The notes beneath the pieces are model-generated. The model did not search any database and was not told the origin of the DNA. It worked only from the letters and a program-made list of their open reading frames with translations. From Myxococcus virescens (GTDB taxonomy: Bacteria > Myxococcota > Myxococcia > Myxococcales > Myxococcaceae), in the NCBI RefSeq assembly GCF_900101905.1, contig NZ_FNAJ01000009.1:145060-209059 (forward strand): DNA of 64,000 nt, written 5' to 3'. Made by a program: the position numbers and the translations under genes. This document shows positions 24,971 through 33,501 of the stretch, one piece after another (position 1 is the stretch's first letter; the number at the start of each line of letters is the position of its first letter).

Positions 24971-25933
24971 ATGAACGTTCAGGTCCTCTTTCACGACAGC
25001 TGCTTCGACGGCGCCGCGAGCGCGGCCGTGTTCTCCCGCTTCTACCGGGAGCGCATCCGTCCGGACGCGGCCTTCCGGTACCTCGGTCTGAACCACAAGC
25101 CGGGCGCCGAGGGCATCGACCCGGCCGTGTTCTCCGGCGAGGAGAATGTCATCGTCGACTTCCGCTACAGCCAGGACGCGCGGCTGACGTGGTGGTTTGA
25201 CCACCACGCCTCCGCCTTCCAGCAGCCGGGGGACGAGGCGCACTTCCGCGCGGACACCAGCGGGCGCAAATTCCACGACGCGCACCGCAAGAGTTGCACG
25301 AAGTACCTGGCGGACGTGGCCCGGGAGCGCTTCGGCTGGGATGCGTCGCCCATGGCGGAGCTCATCCACTGGGCGGAAATCATCGACGGGGCCCAGTTCC
25401 CCTCGCCGCAGATGGCGGTGGCGCTGGAGGAGCCCGCGCTGCGCATCATGACGGTGCTGGAGGCCAACAAGGACCCCAGCCTCATCCCGGAAGTCATCCG
25501 CCGCATGCAGTCCGAGTCGCTGGCGGACATCGCCGCCTCGCCGCTCATCGCCACGCCCCTGGCGCCGCTGCTGGCGCGCCACCAGTCGAACATCGAGCTG
25601 GTGCGTGCCCGGGCGCGCTATGAGCGCGGCGTCGTCTTCTTCGACCTGGTGGACGAGGGCGTGGACAGCCTCAACAAGTTCATCGCCTACGCGCTCTACC
25701 CGGACGCGCGCTACACGCTGTGGGTGGGGAAGGGCGCCTCGCGGGCCAAGGTGTCCATCGGCTCCAACCCCTGGAAGCCGGAGCTGCGGCGGCACGACCT
25801 GTCCGCCATCGCCGGGCGCTACGGCGGCGGCGGGCACCCGGTGGTGGCCGCGGTGAGCTTCAAGGCGGACCAGTCCGACAAGGCGCGCGCCGCCTACGCG
25901 GAGATTCTGGCGGAGCTGTCCTCCGACGCGTGA
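24971..25933 (+). CDS. DHH-family phosphoesterase
   Basis: 320 residues. N-terminal DHH domain: FHDSCFDGAASAAV takes the place of the usual DxDG start, then a metal-binding Asp in VIVDFRY and the signature DHH in WWFDHHASAF (about 76-80). The C-terminal DHHA1-type motif is GRYGGGGHPVVAA. Family members cleave phosphodiesters in oligonucleotides, cyclic dinucleotides or pAp with manganese. This subgroup is not assigned to a substrate. It starts 13 nt after the zinc-ribbon gene. Cytoplasmic. Confidence 0.85.
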   Translation: MNVQVLFHDSCFDGAASAAVFSRFYRERIRPDAAFRYLGLNHKPGAEGIDPAVFSGEENVIVDFRYSQDARLTWWFDHHASAFQQPGDEAHFRADTSGRKFHDAHRKSCTKYLADVARERFGWDASPMAELIHWAEIIDGAQFPSPQMAVALEEPALRIMTVLEANKDPSLIPEVIRRMQSESLADIAASPLIATPLAPLLARHQSNIELVRARARYERGVVFFDLVDEGVDSLNKFIAYALYPDARYTLWVGKGASRAKVSIGSNPWKPELRRHDLSAIAGRYGGGGHPVVAAVSFKADQSDKARAAYAEILAELSSDA

Positions 25934-25954
25934 CGGCGCGGGCGTCAGCGGCGC

Positions 25955-26527
25955 TCAGAAGAACCGGAAGCCCGCCTCCCGCAGCAGTCGCACCACCGTC
26001 ACCATGGGCAGGCCCTGAACGTTGGAGCGGTCGCCGTCGAGCCGCTCCAACAGGGCCTGTCCGGCGTCCTCCACGCGATAGCTGCCGCAGCAGCCCTCCC
26101 ATTCGTTCAGGTCGAGGTAGCGCTCCAGCTCCTCCTCCTTCACCGGGTAGAAGGTCAGCCGGGTCGTCTCCACTGCATCGAGCACCTTGCCTCCGGGGCC
26201 CACCAGGCACACCCCGGTGTGGATGGCGTGGGTGTGGCCCACCAGCTTGCGCAGTTGCTCGCGCGCCGCGTTCCGGTCGACGGGCTTGGAGAGGACTTCG
26301 CCCGCCACCTCGACGAGCTGGTCCGCGCCCAGCACCCAGGCCTCCGGGTGCCGCTGATGCACCGCGCGGGCCTTGCGTGACGCGAGCTCCCGCACGGCCT
26401 CCGTCACGGACAGGTGTGGGGCGACGACCTCGTCCACACCGGGGGCCTCGGCGCGGTAGGGGAGCCTCAGTCCGTCCATCAGGGCCCGCCGGGCGCTCGA
26501 CGTGGAGGCCAGAATCAATTCGCTCAT
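25955..26527 (-). CDS. Maf-like nucleoside triphosphate pyrophosphatase
   Basis: 190 residues, normal for Maf/YceF/YhdE. The N-terminal [16 protein letters not shown] is the substrate loop, followed by the E/K-rich [17 protein letters not shown] (active-site Asp) and the C-terminal [10 protein letters not shown] and NVQGLPM. Members hydrolyse dTTP, UTP or modified nucleotides. The GCCGSY motif (others have GKAGAY) is closer to the YceF side. The gene ends 21 nt after the DHH gene on the other strand and is divergent from the TPR-protease gene. Confidence 0.88.
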   Translation of the reverse strand: MSELILASTSSARRALMDGLRLPYRAEAPGVDEVVAPHLSVTEAVRELASRKARAVHQRHPEAWVLGADQLVEVAGEVLSKPVDRNAAREQLRKLVGHTHAIHTGVCLVGPGGKVLDAVETTRLTFYPVKEEELERYLDLNEWEGCCGSYRVEDAGQALLERLDGDRSNVQGLPMVTVVRLLREAGFRFF

Positions 26528-26639
26528 GGGACGGGCAACCTAGTGCAGGGCGGGGCGGGTGGGGGGCCGGTCGCATCAGCAAGCGAGCGTGCACGTCTCG
26601 GCTTCCCGGCCACGGGGTGATGCCGTACCCTGGCGGCCC

Positions 26640-27872
26640 ATGTCGCGGCGCGGCCTGCTCGCCTTCTGTCTCCTCTTCGCTGCCTGCAAGCGCGGCCCCC
26701 TGGCCTCTGAAGCGCCGGACGCGTCCTGTCCGGCCGTGCCCGCCTTCAGCGCGCCTGGCGCCGGGGCGCCCACCGCCAGCGTGCGTCCCGCACCGCCCCC
26801 GGAGGACGCCACGCACCGGATGCAGCCGCTGGCCGTGTGCCGCTCGGACGGCGCGGCCCCGTTGGATGCGTCGCGTCGCTACTTCGAGGAAGGCCGCTTC
26901 GAGGAAGCACTGTCCTGCGCCGCCCAGGCCGCCGCGCTGGAGCCGGACCTGGCCGCCGCCCACGCGGAACGCGGCGTGGCGCTGGCCGCCCTGGGCCGCG
27001 AGCCAGAGGCGCAGCTCGCCTATGCGCGGGCGCTCGCCATCGACCCGGGGGACCCGTCCGCGCTTCTGGGCTCGGCGCACCTGTACGCCGTGCAGCTGTC
27101 CTCCACCCGGGAGCGGGACGAACTGGGCGCCCTCTACGCCGAGCGCGGCCTGTCCCAGCCCAACACGCCCCCGGAGCTGATTCCGCACCTCGCGCTGGTG
27201 GCCGCCATGGCCTTCAATGATTTGGGACAGGCGGAGTCCTCGCTGGCGCACTCGGCCATCGTCCTCGCGCGCAACCCCGGCAGCCGCGAGGCCCTCTACG
27301 AGCGTGCCCTGGCCCTCTTCGAGCTGTGCCGCTTCCGCGAGGCCCGCACCGCCTTCACCAGCCTCGTGGACGACCCGGAGCGGGCCGCGCACGCCCATCA
27401 CCACCTGGGGCTCCTGTTGGAGCGCGAGGGCAAGTGGAAGCAGGCGCAGAGCCACTTCGACAAGGCGCGCACGCTGGCGCCGGACGACTTCCCCGAGCCG
27501 CCGCTGCCCGCGGAGGAGGACTTCCGCGCCGAGGTGGTGAAGGCCGTCGCCGAGCTGCCCAAGGACATGCGCGGGGACTTGGACGGCGTGCCCGTCACGG
27601 CGGAGGAGCTGCCCGCGGACGCGGACCTGCTGGCCAACCAGCCGCCGCTGTCGCCCACGATTCTGGGGCTCTTCCGGGGCCCGCCGCTGGCCGAGCCCTG
27701 TGACGGCTCTGAGGTGCCGTGCCGCTCCGTGGTGCTCTACCGCCGCAACCTGGCGCGCGCCGCCCGGACGCCCGAGGAGCTTCGCGAGCAGATCCGCGTG
27801 ACGTTGCTGCACGAAATCGGGCACCTTCGCGGCGAGGACGACGAAGAACTGGCCGCTCGCGGCCTGGAGTGA
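26640..27872 (+). CDS. Lipoprotein with TPR repeats and a C-terminal zincin motif
   Basis: 410 residues from ATG 26640, with TACCCT ending 8 nt upstream. The lipobox is LLFAAC. TPR-like helices span about 75-290 (ARRYFEEGRFEEALSCAAQ-type, EREGKWKQAQSHFDKARTL). The last 110 residues end in VTLLHEIGHLRGEDDEEL, a His-Glu-x2-His with a following Gly-x-Asp that matches the minimal zinc metallopeptidase family PF06262. In that family HEIGHxxG holds zinc and the Glu is catalytic. A fusion of TPR and metalloprotease in an anchored protein suggests a scaffolded protease of the envelope. Confidence 0.78.
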   Translation: MSRRGLLAFCLLFAACKRGPLASEAPDASCPAVPAFSAPGAGAPTASVRPAPPPEDATHRMQPLAVCRSDGAAPLDASRRYFEEGRFEEALSCAAQAAALEPDLAAAHAERGVALAALGREPEAQLAYARALAIDPGDPSALLGSAHLYAVQLSSTRERDELGALYAERGLSQPNTPPELIPHLALVAAMAFNDLGQAESSLAHSAIVLARNPGSREALYERALALFELCRFREARTAFTSLVDDPERAAHAHHHLGLLLEREGKWKQAQSHFDKARTLAPDDFPEPPLPAEEDFRAEVVKAVAELPKDMRGDLDGVPVTAEELPADADLLANQPPLSPTILGLFRGPPLAEPCDGSEVPCRSVVLYRRNLARAARTPEELREQIRVTLLHEIGHLRGEDDEELAARGLE

Positions 27873-27877
27873 GCCTG

Positions 27878-29065
27878 ATGCCCCCCCATGCAGCCCTGCC
27901 CGTCGCGCGCGTCACCCCCAAGGGGGCGCGCTCGCTGCGGCACTTCAATCCCTGGGTGTACCGCACCGAAATCGCCGCTCCGCCCGACGTGAAGGGCGCC
28001 GGCGCCGTGGTGCTGGTGGTGGACTCCCAGGGCAATCCCATTGGCCAGGCGCTCTACGCTCGCCGCTCGCCCCTGGCGCTGCGCCTGCTGACGCGCAAGG
28101 GGCCCGCCGAGGAGCCGGTGGACGACGCCTTCTTCCGCCGCCGCCTGGAGGCCGCCCTGGCGCGCCGGGCGTACCTGTCCGGCCGTGACGGGCTGCGGCT
28201 GGTGCACGGCGAGGCGGACCAGCTCCCGGGCCTCTTCGTGGACCGCTACGGAAACGGCCTCACGCTCCAGACGCTCTCCGAGGGCATGGACGCGCGCAAG
28301 GAGACGCTGGCGAAGATGCTGGTGGAGCTCACCGGCGCCACCCACGTCATGTGCCGGGACGACGCCTCCGGCCGTGACTTCGAGGGCCTGCCCCGCGAGG
28401 CGCGCCTGCTGCACGGTGAGGGCGCCGCGCGCTTCACCTACCACGAGGGGGAGAACCGCTTCGAGGTCGACCTCCAGGGCGACATGAAGACGGGCGCCTT
28501 CCTGGACCAGGTGGACAACCACCTGCGGGCCGGGGAGCTGGCGCGTGGCGACGCGCTGGACCTCTTCAGCTACCACGGCGGCTTCGCGCTCTCGCTGTCA
28601 CGCACCTGCACGTCCGTGCTGGCGGTGGAGCAGGACGAGAAGGCCGCCGCGCGCGCCAAGGCCAACGCCGAGGCCAACGGCCGCGCCAACGTCACTGTGG
28701 AGAACGCCAACGCCTTCGACGTGCTGCGCCGCTTCGACACCAGCGGGCGCCGCTTCGACACCGTGGTGTTGGACCCGCCCGGACTGGCCAAGCGCCGCGA
28801 GGGCCTGGCCACCGCGCTGCGCGCCTACCACGAGCTGAACCTGCGCGCCTTCCGCTGCCTCAAGCCGGACGGGTTGCTCGTCACCTGCTCCTGCTCCGGC
28901 AAGCTGGACCGCGCCGCCTTCGAGGAGATGGTGCTGGCGGCCGCCGCGGATGCGAAGCGGCCGGTGCAGATTCTGGAACGGCGGGGCGCGGGGCTGGACC
29001 ACCCGGTGCTGGCCGGGCTGCCGGAGACGGAGTACCTGAAGGCCCTCTACGTGCGCGCCCTCTAG
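27878..29065 (+). CDS. rlmI: 23S rRNA m5C methyltransferase RlmI-type
   Basis: 395 residues. PUA-like N-domain (about 15-75; GARSLRHFNPWVY and GNPIGQALY), an RNase H-like connecting region, then a SAM-dependent methyltransferase domain: DLFSYHGGFAL (motif I), VVLDPPGLAKRREG (motif IV, with DPP) and LLVTCSCSG (motif VI with Cys). This order defines the RlmI/YccW group that methylates C1962 of 23S rRNA. ATG 27878 is five bases after the previous stop, so the two genes form one unit. Whether it modifies the same base here is not shown. Confidence 0.88.
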   Translation: MPPHAALPVARVTPKGARSLRHFNPWVYRTEIAAPPDVKGAGAVVLVVDSQGNPIGQALYARRSPLALRLLTRKGPAEEPVDDAFFRRRLEAALARRAYLSGRDGLRLVHGEADQLPGLFVDRYGNGLTLQTLSEGMDARKETLAKMLVELTGATHVMCRDDASGRDFEGLPREARLLHGEGAARFTYHEGENRFEVDLQGDMKTGAFLDQVDNHLRAGELARGDALDLFSYHGGFALSLSRTCTSVLAVEQDEKAAARAKANAEANGRANVTVENANAFDVLRRFDTSGRRFDTVVLDPPGLAKRREGLATALRAYHELNLRAFRCLKPDGLLVTCSCSGKLDRAAFEEMVLAAAADAKRPVQILERRGAGLDHPVLAGLPETEYLKALYVRAL

Positions 29066-29089
29066 CGGGGAAGGGGCAGGGGCTGGGGC

Positions 29090-29596
29090 CTATGGAATCC
29101 CCAGCTCCTTGCGCAGCCGGCCCACGATTTTGAAGTACTCCGTCCGTGGGAAGGGGACGTTGAGGATGTGGAAGTCCTTCTTCGCCAGGCCCACGCAGCC
29201 GAAGCAGTAGTTGCAGTCCTGCAGGTTGCGGCACAGCACCAGGTACGCGCTGGTGGAGCAGTTCTCACTCTGGACGCAGTACGCGCAGGCGTTGCAGCTC
29301 TTGCAGTCCACGCAGTGCGAGCAGTTGTTGCACAGCTCGCACCGGGTGCAGTGCGTGCACGAGAAGCAGCTGTCGCAGTCCTTGCAGAACATGCAGTTGG
29401 CGCAGCGCTGACAGCCCTCGCACGCGTAGGAGCCGGGGTTGCCCGGGTCGGACGCGAAGCTCTTGGCCAGCTTCTGGAACTGCTCCAGGAACTCCCGCTT
29501 GCCCAGGGTGGACACCAGCTCCCGCGCCGCCTTCTCCTGCGCGACCTGGTCCGCCTTATCGGGCCGCGTTCCTTTGTCCTTCACCACCTGGGACAC
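29090..29596 (-). CDS. Cysteine-rich CxxC-repeat protein
   Basis: 168 residues. Residues about 58-135 contain 22 cysteines, 17 of them in an unbroken C-x2-C series (CEGCQRCANC and so on). This three-residue period would line cysteines on one face of a helix or fold as a stacked repeat; it is far too dense for a simple zinc ribbon. The flanks are ordinary: a charged helix N-terminally (ARELVSTLGKREFLEQ) and a basic tail. No signal peptide, so cytoplasmic, and metal or Fe-S binding is more likely than disulfides. Related database entries carry unhelpful names; function unknown. Confidence 0.8.
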   Translation of the reverse strand: MSQVVKDKGTRPDKADQVAQEKAARELVSTLGKREFLEQFQKLAKSFASDPGNPGSYACEGCQRCANCMFCKDCDSCFSCTHCTRCELCNNCSHCVDCKSCNACAYCVQSENCSTSAYLVLCRNLQDCNYCFGCVGLAKKDFHILNVPFPRTEYFKIVGRLRKELGIP

Positions 29597-29603
29597 TCCT
29601 TCA

Positions 29604-30182
29604 TCAGTTCGGACCGGGCCTCAGGCGAGCCAGTCCCGCAAGGTCGATGCCGCGCGCCACCCGGCGCACCTCCACCGTACCCGGAAATCCCCGGCTGGTG
29701 ACGGCAACCACGTAGCGCCCCCCCACAAGGAGGTTCGCTTCGGCCACGGACTCCTCCGCGTCGTACCGCACGAAGCCCACGGCGTCGTCCAGGTGGATGG
29801 GGGCGGACGGGTCACTGGCCACCTTGCCCCGGGAGCGGTCGGCGGCCTCCTGGATGGCCTTGCCAATGCGCTCGCCCATGGTGGTGTCCACGATGCGCAC
29901 CTTCACCTCGCGTCCCTCACCCCGGGTGTAGAGCCGCTCGGCCTCGGAGACGGACACCTCGCCGTACTTCCCGGTGGAGCCCTGGGTGTGTGCCACGGTG
30001 AAGCCGTCCAGCCGTTCTGGAAGGAAGGGCGCCAGTTGCTTGAAGTACACGCAGGGCGCGCTCGCCGCCGACACCACGGGTTCCACCTCCGGGGACGCGC
30101 CGGACTCGCCGAGGCAGCCGGTGGTGCCCAGGACGAATGCGAGAAGAGCGCCAGAGCGCCTGGGGAAAAAAGAGTCGCGCAC
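29604..30182 (-). CDS. Lipoprotein of unknown function
   Basis: 192 residues if translation starts at GTG 30182 (MRDSFFPRRSGALLAFVLGTTGC), which gives a good lipoprotein signal. No ATG is available in that frame at the right place, and no ribosome site is visible. The mature part has PCVYFKQLAPFLPE, then a beta-rich domain with VKVRIVDTTMGERIGKAIQEA and YVVAVTSRGFPGTVEVRRVA. Not recognised. It ends 7 nt from the Cys-rich gene, upstream of it on the minus strand, so they may be cotranscribed. It is divergent from uvrD with only 34 bp between start codons. Confidence 0.7.
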   Translation of the reverse strand: MRDSFFPRRSGALLAFVLGTTGCLGESGASPEVEPVVSAASAPCVYFKQLAPFLPERLDGFTVAHTQGSTGKYGEVSVSEAERLYTRGEGREVKVRIVDTTMGERIGKAIQEAADRSRGKVASDPSAPIHLDDAVGFVRYDAEESVAEANLLVGGRYVVAVTSRGFPGTVEVRRVARGIDLAGLARLRPGPN

Positions 30183-30216
30183 GAACGAATCAAAGGGTAT
30201 CCCCGCCCCGCGCGCA

Positions 30217-32292
30217 ATGGACCTCTCGAAGCTCAATCCTCCGCAGCGCGAGGCCGTGGTGACCCTGGAGGGACCGCTCCTCGTGCTGGCAGGCGCAGGC
30301 AGCGGCAAGACTCGCGTCATCACCCACCGCATCGTCCACCTGCTCAACGAGCGGCCGGGCCTCATCATGGCCCGCAACATCCTGGCGGTGACCTTCACCA
30401 ACAAGGCCGCCACGGAGATGAAGGAGCGCCTGGTCCACATGGCGGGACCTCGGGCGCAGGGCGTGCTGGTGTGCACCTTCCACGCCTTTGGCGCGGAGAT
30501 GCTCCGCGAGGACATCCACCGGCTGGGGTGGCCCAAGAAGTTCGCCATCGCCGACATGGGCGACCAGCTGGCCAACATCCGGCGCGCCATGCGCGAGCAC
30601 AAAATCGACGACCGCTCGTTCGACGCGCGCAAGGTGCTCAACCTCATCTCCAAGGCGAAGAACTCCGGCAAGGCGCCGGAGCCCAAGCCGGAGGGGATTG
30701 GGGATGATTACGACCTCATCACCCACATGGTGTACCCGGACTATCAGCTGTCGCTGAAGGCGCAGGGGTCGGTGGACTTCGACGACCTGCTGCTGCTGCC
30801 CGCGCGCCTCCTGCGCGAGCACCCGGACCTCTACGAGAAGTACACCAAGCGCTTCCGCTACCTGCTGGTGGACGAGTTCCAGGACACCAACACCGCGCAG
30901 TTGGAGCTGCTGAAGCTGCTGGCGGGCCGCTCCCGCAACGTGTGCGCGGTGGGTGACGACGACCAGTGCATCTATTCGTGGCGGGGCGCGGAGGTGCGCA
31001 ACATCCTCGACTTCGACCGCCTCTTCCCGGGAGGGAAGGAGGTCCGGCTGGAGCAGAACTACCGCTCCGTCCAGACGGTCCTGGACGCGGCCAACGCCGT
31101 CATCGCCAGGAACCCCGAGCGCAAGGCCAAGCAGATGTGGACCGACCGCAAGGGGGGCACGAAGGTGAAGGTGGTGACGTGTCCCAACGACGAAGAGGAG
31201 GCCCGCTTCGTCGCGCACGAAATCCAGAAGCACATGGCCCTGGGCATCTCCGCGGACGACATCGCCGTGCTCTACCGGACCAACGGCCAGTCCCGCCCCA
31301 TCGAGGAGATGCTGCGGGAGAAGAACATCGGCTACGAGGTGGTGGGCGGCAGCGAGTTCTTCGACCGGCGCGAGGTGAAGGACGTCATCGCGTACTTCAA
31401 GGTCATCGTGAACAAGCTGGACGAAATCTCGCTCCTGCGCATCGTCAACGTGCCCTCGCGCGGCATTGGCGACGTGACGATGGAGCGCCTCAACGTCCAC
31501 GCGCGGGGCGAGGGCGTCACGCTGTGGACCGTGATGAAGAAGGCCACCGACTACGAGGACCTGCCGCCCGGGGCCGGGGCCCGGGTGATGGAGTTCGTGG
31601 ACCTGGTGGAGCGCTACCGCGCCGCGTACGAGCACGGCCAGCTGGCCAACGTGACGCGCAAGCTGCTGGAGGAGATTGGCTTTCGCGAGGCCACCCGCGC
31701 CCACGCCACCAGCGCCACCGCCGCGGACAAGAAGCTCAAGGGCGTGGACGGCGTGCTCAACTCGCTGGAGAACTTCGAGAAGCGCGAGGGCCCCAAGGCC
31801 AGCCTGCCCACGTACCTCAACCGCCTGAGCCTGGACACCCGGCAGGAGGAAGAGGAGGTGCCGGGCGCCAACCGCCGCGTCACCCTGATGACGGTGCACG
31901 CCTCCAAGGGCCTGGAGTACCGGCTCGTCTTCTTCATCGGCATGGAGGAGGACCTGATGCCCCACGGAGGCATGCAGGGCGAGGCGCAGAACCTCGAGGA
32001 GGAGCGGCGCCTCTGCTACGTGGGCATCACCCGCGCCAAGGAGGTCCTCTACCTCACCCGCGCGGCCACCCGCGTGAAGCGCGGCAAGGAGGTGCCCCGC
32101 ACGCCCTCGCGCTTCCTGGAGGACCTGCCGCCGGAGGTGATTGAGGTCGTGGAGCTGGACGCGCCGCGTCAGGGGCCTCCCACCACGGAGGAGAAGAACT
32201 TCTTCGCCAACTTGAAGGAGCGCTTCAAGAAACCCGCGATTCCGGGAGCGCCTCCGGGTGGCACCGGGCCGTCTGGGGGAGCAGCCAGGTAG
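30217..32292 (+). CDS. UvrD/Rep-family DNA helicase
   Basis: 691 residues, shorter than E. coli UvrD (720). Motifs of superfamily 1A helicases appear in order: Q motif LNPPQREAV, Walker A AGAGSGKT (about 27-34), Ia TFTNKAATEM, II LLVDEFQDTN, III GDDDQCIYSWRGA, IV QNYRS, V TVHASKGLEY and VI LCYVGITRAKE. It unwinds DNA 3' to 5' in repair or replication restart. The C-terminus ends in a basic-proline tail (RFKKPAIPGAPPGG). Whether it is Rep- or UvrD/PcrA-like was not resolved. It is divergent from a lipoprotein gene and begins with a short leader. Confidence 0.9.
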   Translation: MDLSKLNPPQREAVVTLEGPLLVLAGAGSGKTRVITHRIVHLLNERPGLIMARNILAVTFTNKAATEMKERLVHMAGPRAQGVLVCTFHAFGAEMLREDIHRLGWPKKFAIADMGDQLANIRRAMREHKIDDRSFDARKVLNLISKAKNSGKAPEPKPEGIGDDYDLITHMVYPDYQLSLKAQGSVDFDDLLLLPARLLREHPDLYEKYTKRFRYLLVDEFQDTNTAQLELLKLLAGRSRNVCAVGDDDQCIYSWRGAEVRNILDFDRLFPGGKEVRLEQNYRSVQTVLDAANAVIARNPERKAKQMWTDRKGGTKVKVVTCPNDEEEARFVAHEIQKHMALGISADDIAVLYRTNGQSRPIEEMLREKNIGYEVVGGSEFFDRREVKDVIAYFKVIVNKLDEISLLRIVNVPSRGIGDVTMERLNVHARGEGVTLWTVMKKATDYEDLPPGAGARVMEFVDLVERYRAAYEHGQLANVTRKLLEEIGFREATRAHATSATAADKKLKGVDGVLNSLENFEKREGPKASLPTYLNRLSLDTRQEEEEVPGANRRVTLMTVHASKGLEYRLVFFIGMEEDLMPHGGMQGEAQNLEEERRLCYVGITRAKEVLYLTRAATRVKRGKEVPRTPSRFLEDLPPEVIEVVELDAPRQGPPTTEEKNFFANLKERFKKPAIPGAPPGGTGPSGGAAR

Positions 32293-32363
32293 GTGCCCGC
32301 CTCCTGAAGGGGGCGTCCTGGCGGGGGTGATCGGGGAATCCGGACGTCTGGTGCGGTGTGACC

Positions 32364-32392
32364 TTGACTTGATCCGCCACACCCACTAGGAC
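32364..32392 (+). promoter_or_regulatory. Candidate sigma-70 promoter for rplM-rpsI
   Basis: TTGACT (32364-32369) and TAGGAC (32387-32392) with a 17-nt spacer. Transcription would start near 32399, giving a leader of about 107 nt before rplM. The leader is long enough to carry an autoregulatory site for L13, but no defined structure was identified. Confidence 0.5.
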
Positions 32393-32505
32393 GGTCGGCC
32401 TTTCCGGGCCTCCGTGAAGTTTCACGGTCGACCCGCGGTTGATTAAGCACGAGCAGCGGTCCCTGGAATGCACACGGCGGCCGCGAGAAGTCTGGAGTGC
32501 ACGAA

Positions 32506-32952
32506 ATGTCGCAGAAGACCTACAGCGCGAAGGCTGGGGACATCAAGCGCCAGTGGCACGTCGTTGACGTGTCCGACAAGGTGCTGGGCCGCGCGGCGAG
32601 CCAGATTGCCACCCTGCTGAAGGGCAAGCACAAGGCCATCTACACGCCGTCCATTGACACGGGCGACCACGTGGTCGTCATCAACGCCGAAAAGGTGAAG
32701 GTGACGGGTACGAAGGAGCAGGACAAGATGTACTACCGGCACCCGAACGCGGGTTTCCCGGGCGCCCTGAAGATCACCAACCTGGAGAAGCTCCGCCAGC
32801 GTCACCCTGAGGACATCATCATCAACGCCGTGCGGCGCATGCTTCCGCGCAACGCGCTCGGCCGCCAGATGATGACGAAGCTGAAGGTCTACGCAGGTGA
32901 CACGCACCCGCACGCGGCCCAGAAGCCTGCCGCGTTCGAGGTCGAGGCGTAA
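32506..32952 (+). CDS. rplM: 50S ribosomal protein L13
   Basis: 148 residues. [27 protein letters not shown] is cut here at its known core RQWHVVDA-type start, then [23 protein letters not shown]-like [11 protein letters not shown], and MLPRNALGR. All match L13, which binds 23S rRNA early in 50S assembly. The start at ATG 32506 is set by CTGGAG 8 nt upstream; GTG 32497 is the alternative. It is followed by rpsI after 14 nt, the universal bacterial pair. Confidence 0.97.
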   Translation: MSQKTYSAKAGDIKRQWHVVDVSDKVLGRAASQIATLLKGKHKAIYTPSIDTGDHVVVINAEKVKVTGTKEQDKMYYRHPNAGFPGALKITNLEKLRQRHPEDIIINAVRRMLPRNALGRQMMTKLKVYAGDTHPHAAQKPAAFEVEA

Positions 32953-32966
32953 GGGAGATAACGTCC

Positions 32967-33368
32967 ATGCCCATCAACCAAGAGCTCGGTTTCTACGCCA
33001 CCGGCCGCCGCAAGGAGGCCACCGCCCGCGTCTGGATTCGTCCTGGCACTGGCCTCGTCACCATCAACGGCCGCGAGCTGAACGAGTACTTCGGCCGTGA
33101 GACGTCCAAGATGGTCCTCAACCAGCCCCTCGAGATCCTCGAGCAGAAGGGCAAGGTTGACGTGACGGTCAACGTCAAGGGTGGCGGTCTCTCCGGCCAG
33201 GCCGGCGCCATCCGTCACGGCATTGCCCGTGCGCTGTGCTCCTTCAACCCGGAGTTCCGTCCGGCGCTGAAGAAGGCCGGCTTCCTCACCCGCGATGCTC
33301 GCGCGGTCGAGCGCAAGAAGTACGGCCAGCCGGGCGCGCGTCGCCGGTTCCAGTTCTCCAAGCGCTAA
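32967..33368 (+). CDS. rpsI: 30S ribosomal protein S9
   Basis: 133 residues, a normal S9. [15 protein letters not shown] at the start, [19 protein letters not shown] in the centre and the basic end [16 protein letters not shown], whose final Lys-Arg contacts tRNA in the P site. AGGGAG precedes the start. Cotranscribed with rplM and closed by a strong hairpin at 33401-33432. Confidence 0.97.
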   Translation: MPINQELGFYATGRRKEATARVWIRPGTGLVTINGRELNEYFGRETSKMVLNQPLEILEQKGKVDVTVNVKGGGLSGQAGAIRHGIARALCSFNPEFRPALKKAGFLTRDARAVERKKYGQPGARRRFQFSKR

Positions 33369-33400
33369 GCCACTCGCTCAGCAGCTGGGTTGTTCCCACA

Positions 33401-33441
33401 CGGCGGGGGTCCTCATCCGAGGGCCTCCGCCGATGTGTTTT
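33401..33441 (+). terminator. Strong Rho-independent terminator after rpsI
   Basis: A continuous 14-bp stem (33401-33414 with 33419-33432, two G-T pairs) and a 4-nt loop ATCC, followed by ATGTGTTTT. It lies 32 nt after the rpsI stop and about 70 nt before the PilT-like gene. Confidence 0.75.
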
Positions 33442-33501
33442 CGGGGTCCATCACGCCCCATCGCATGCGTGCGCGAGCGTCTGGTAGGATTTGCGCCGCT
33501 C

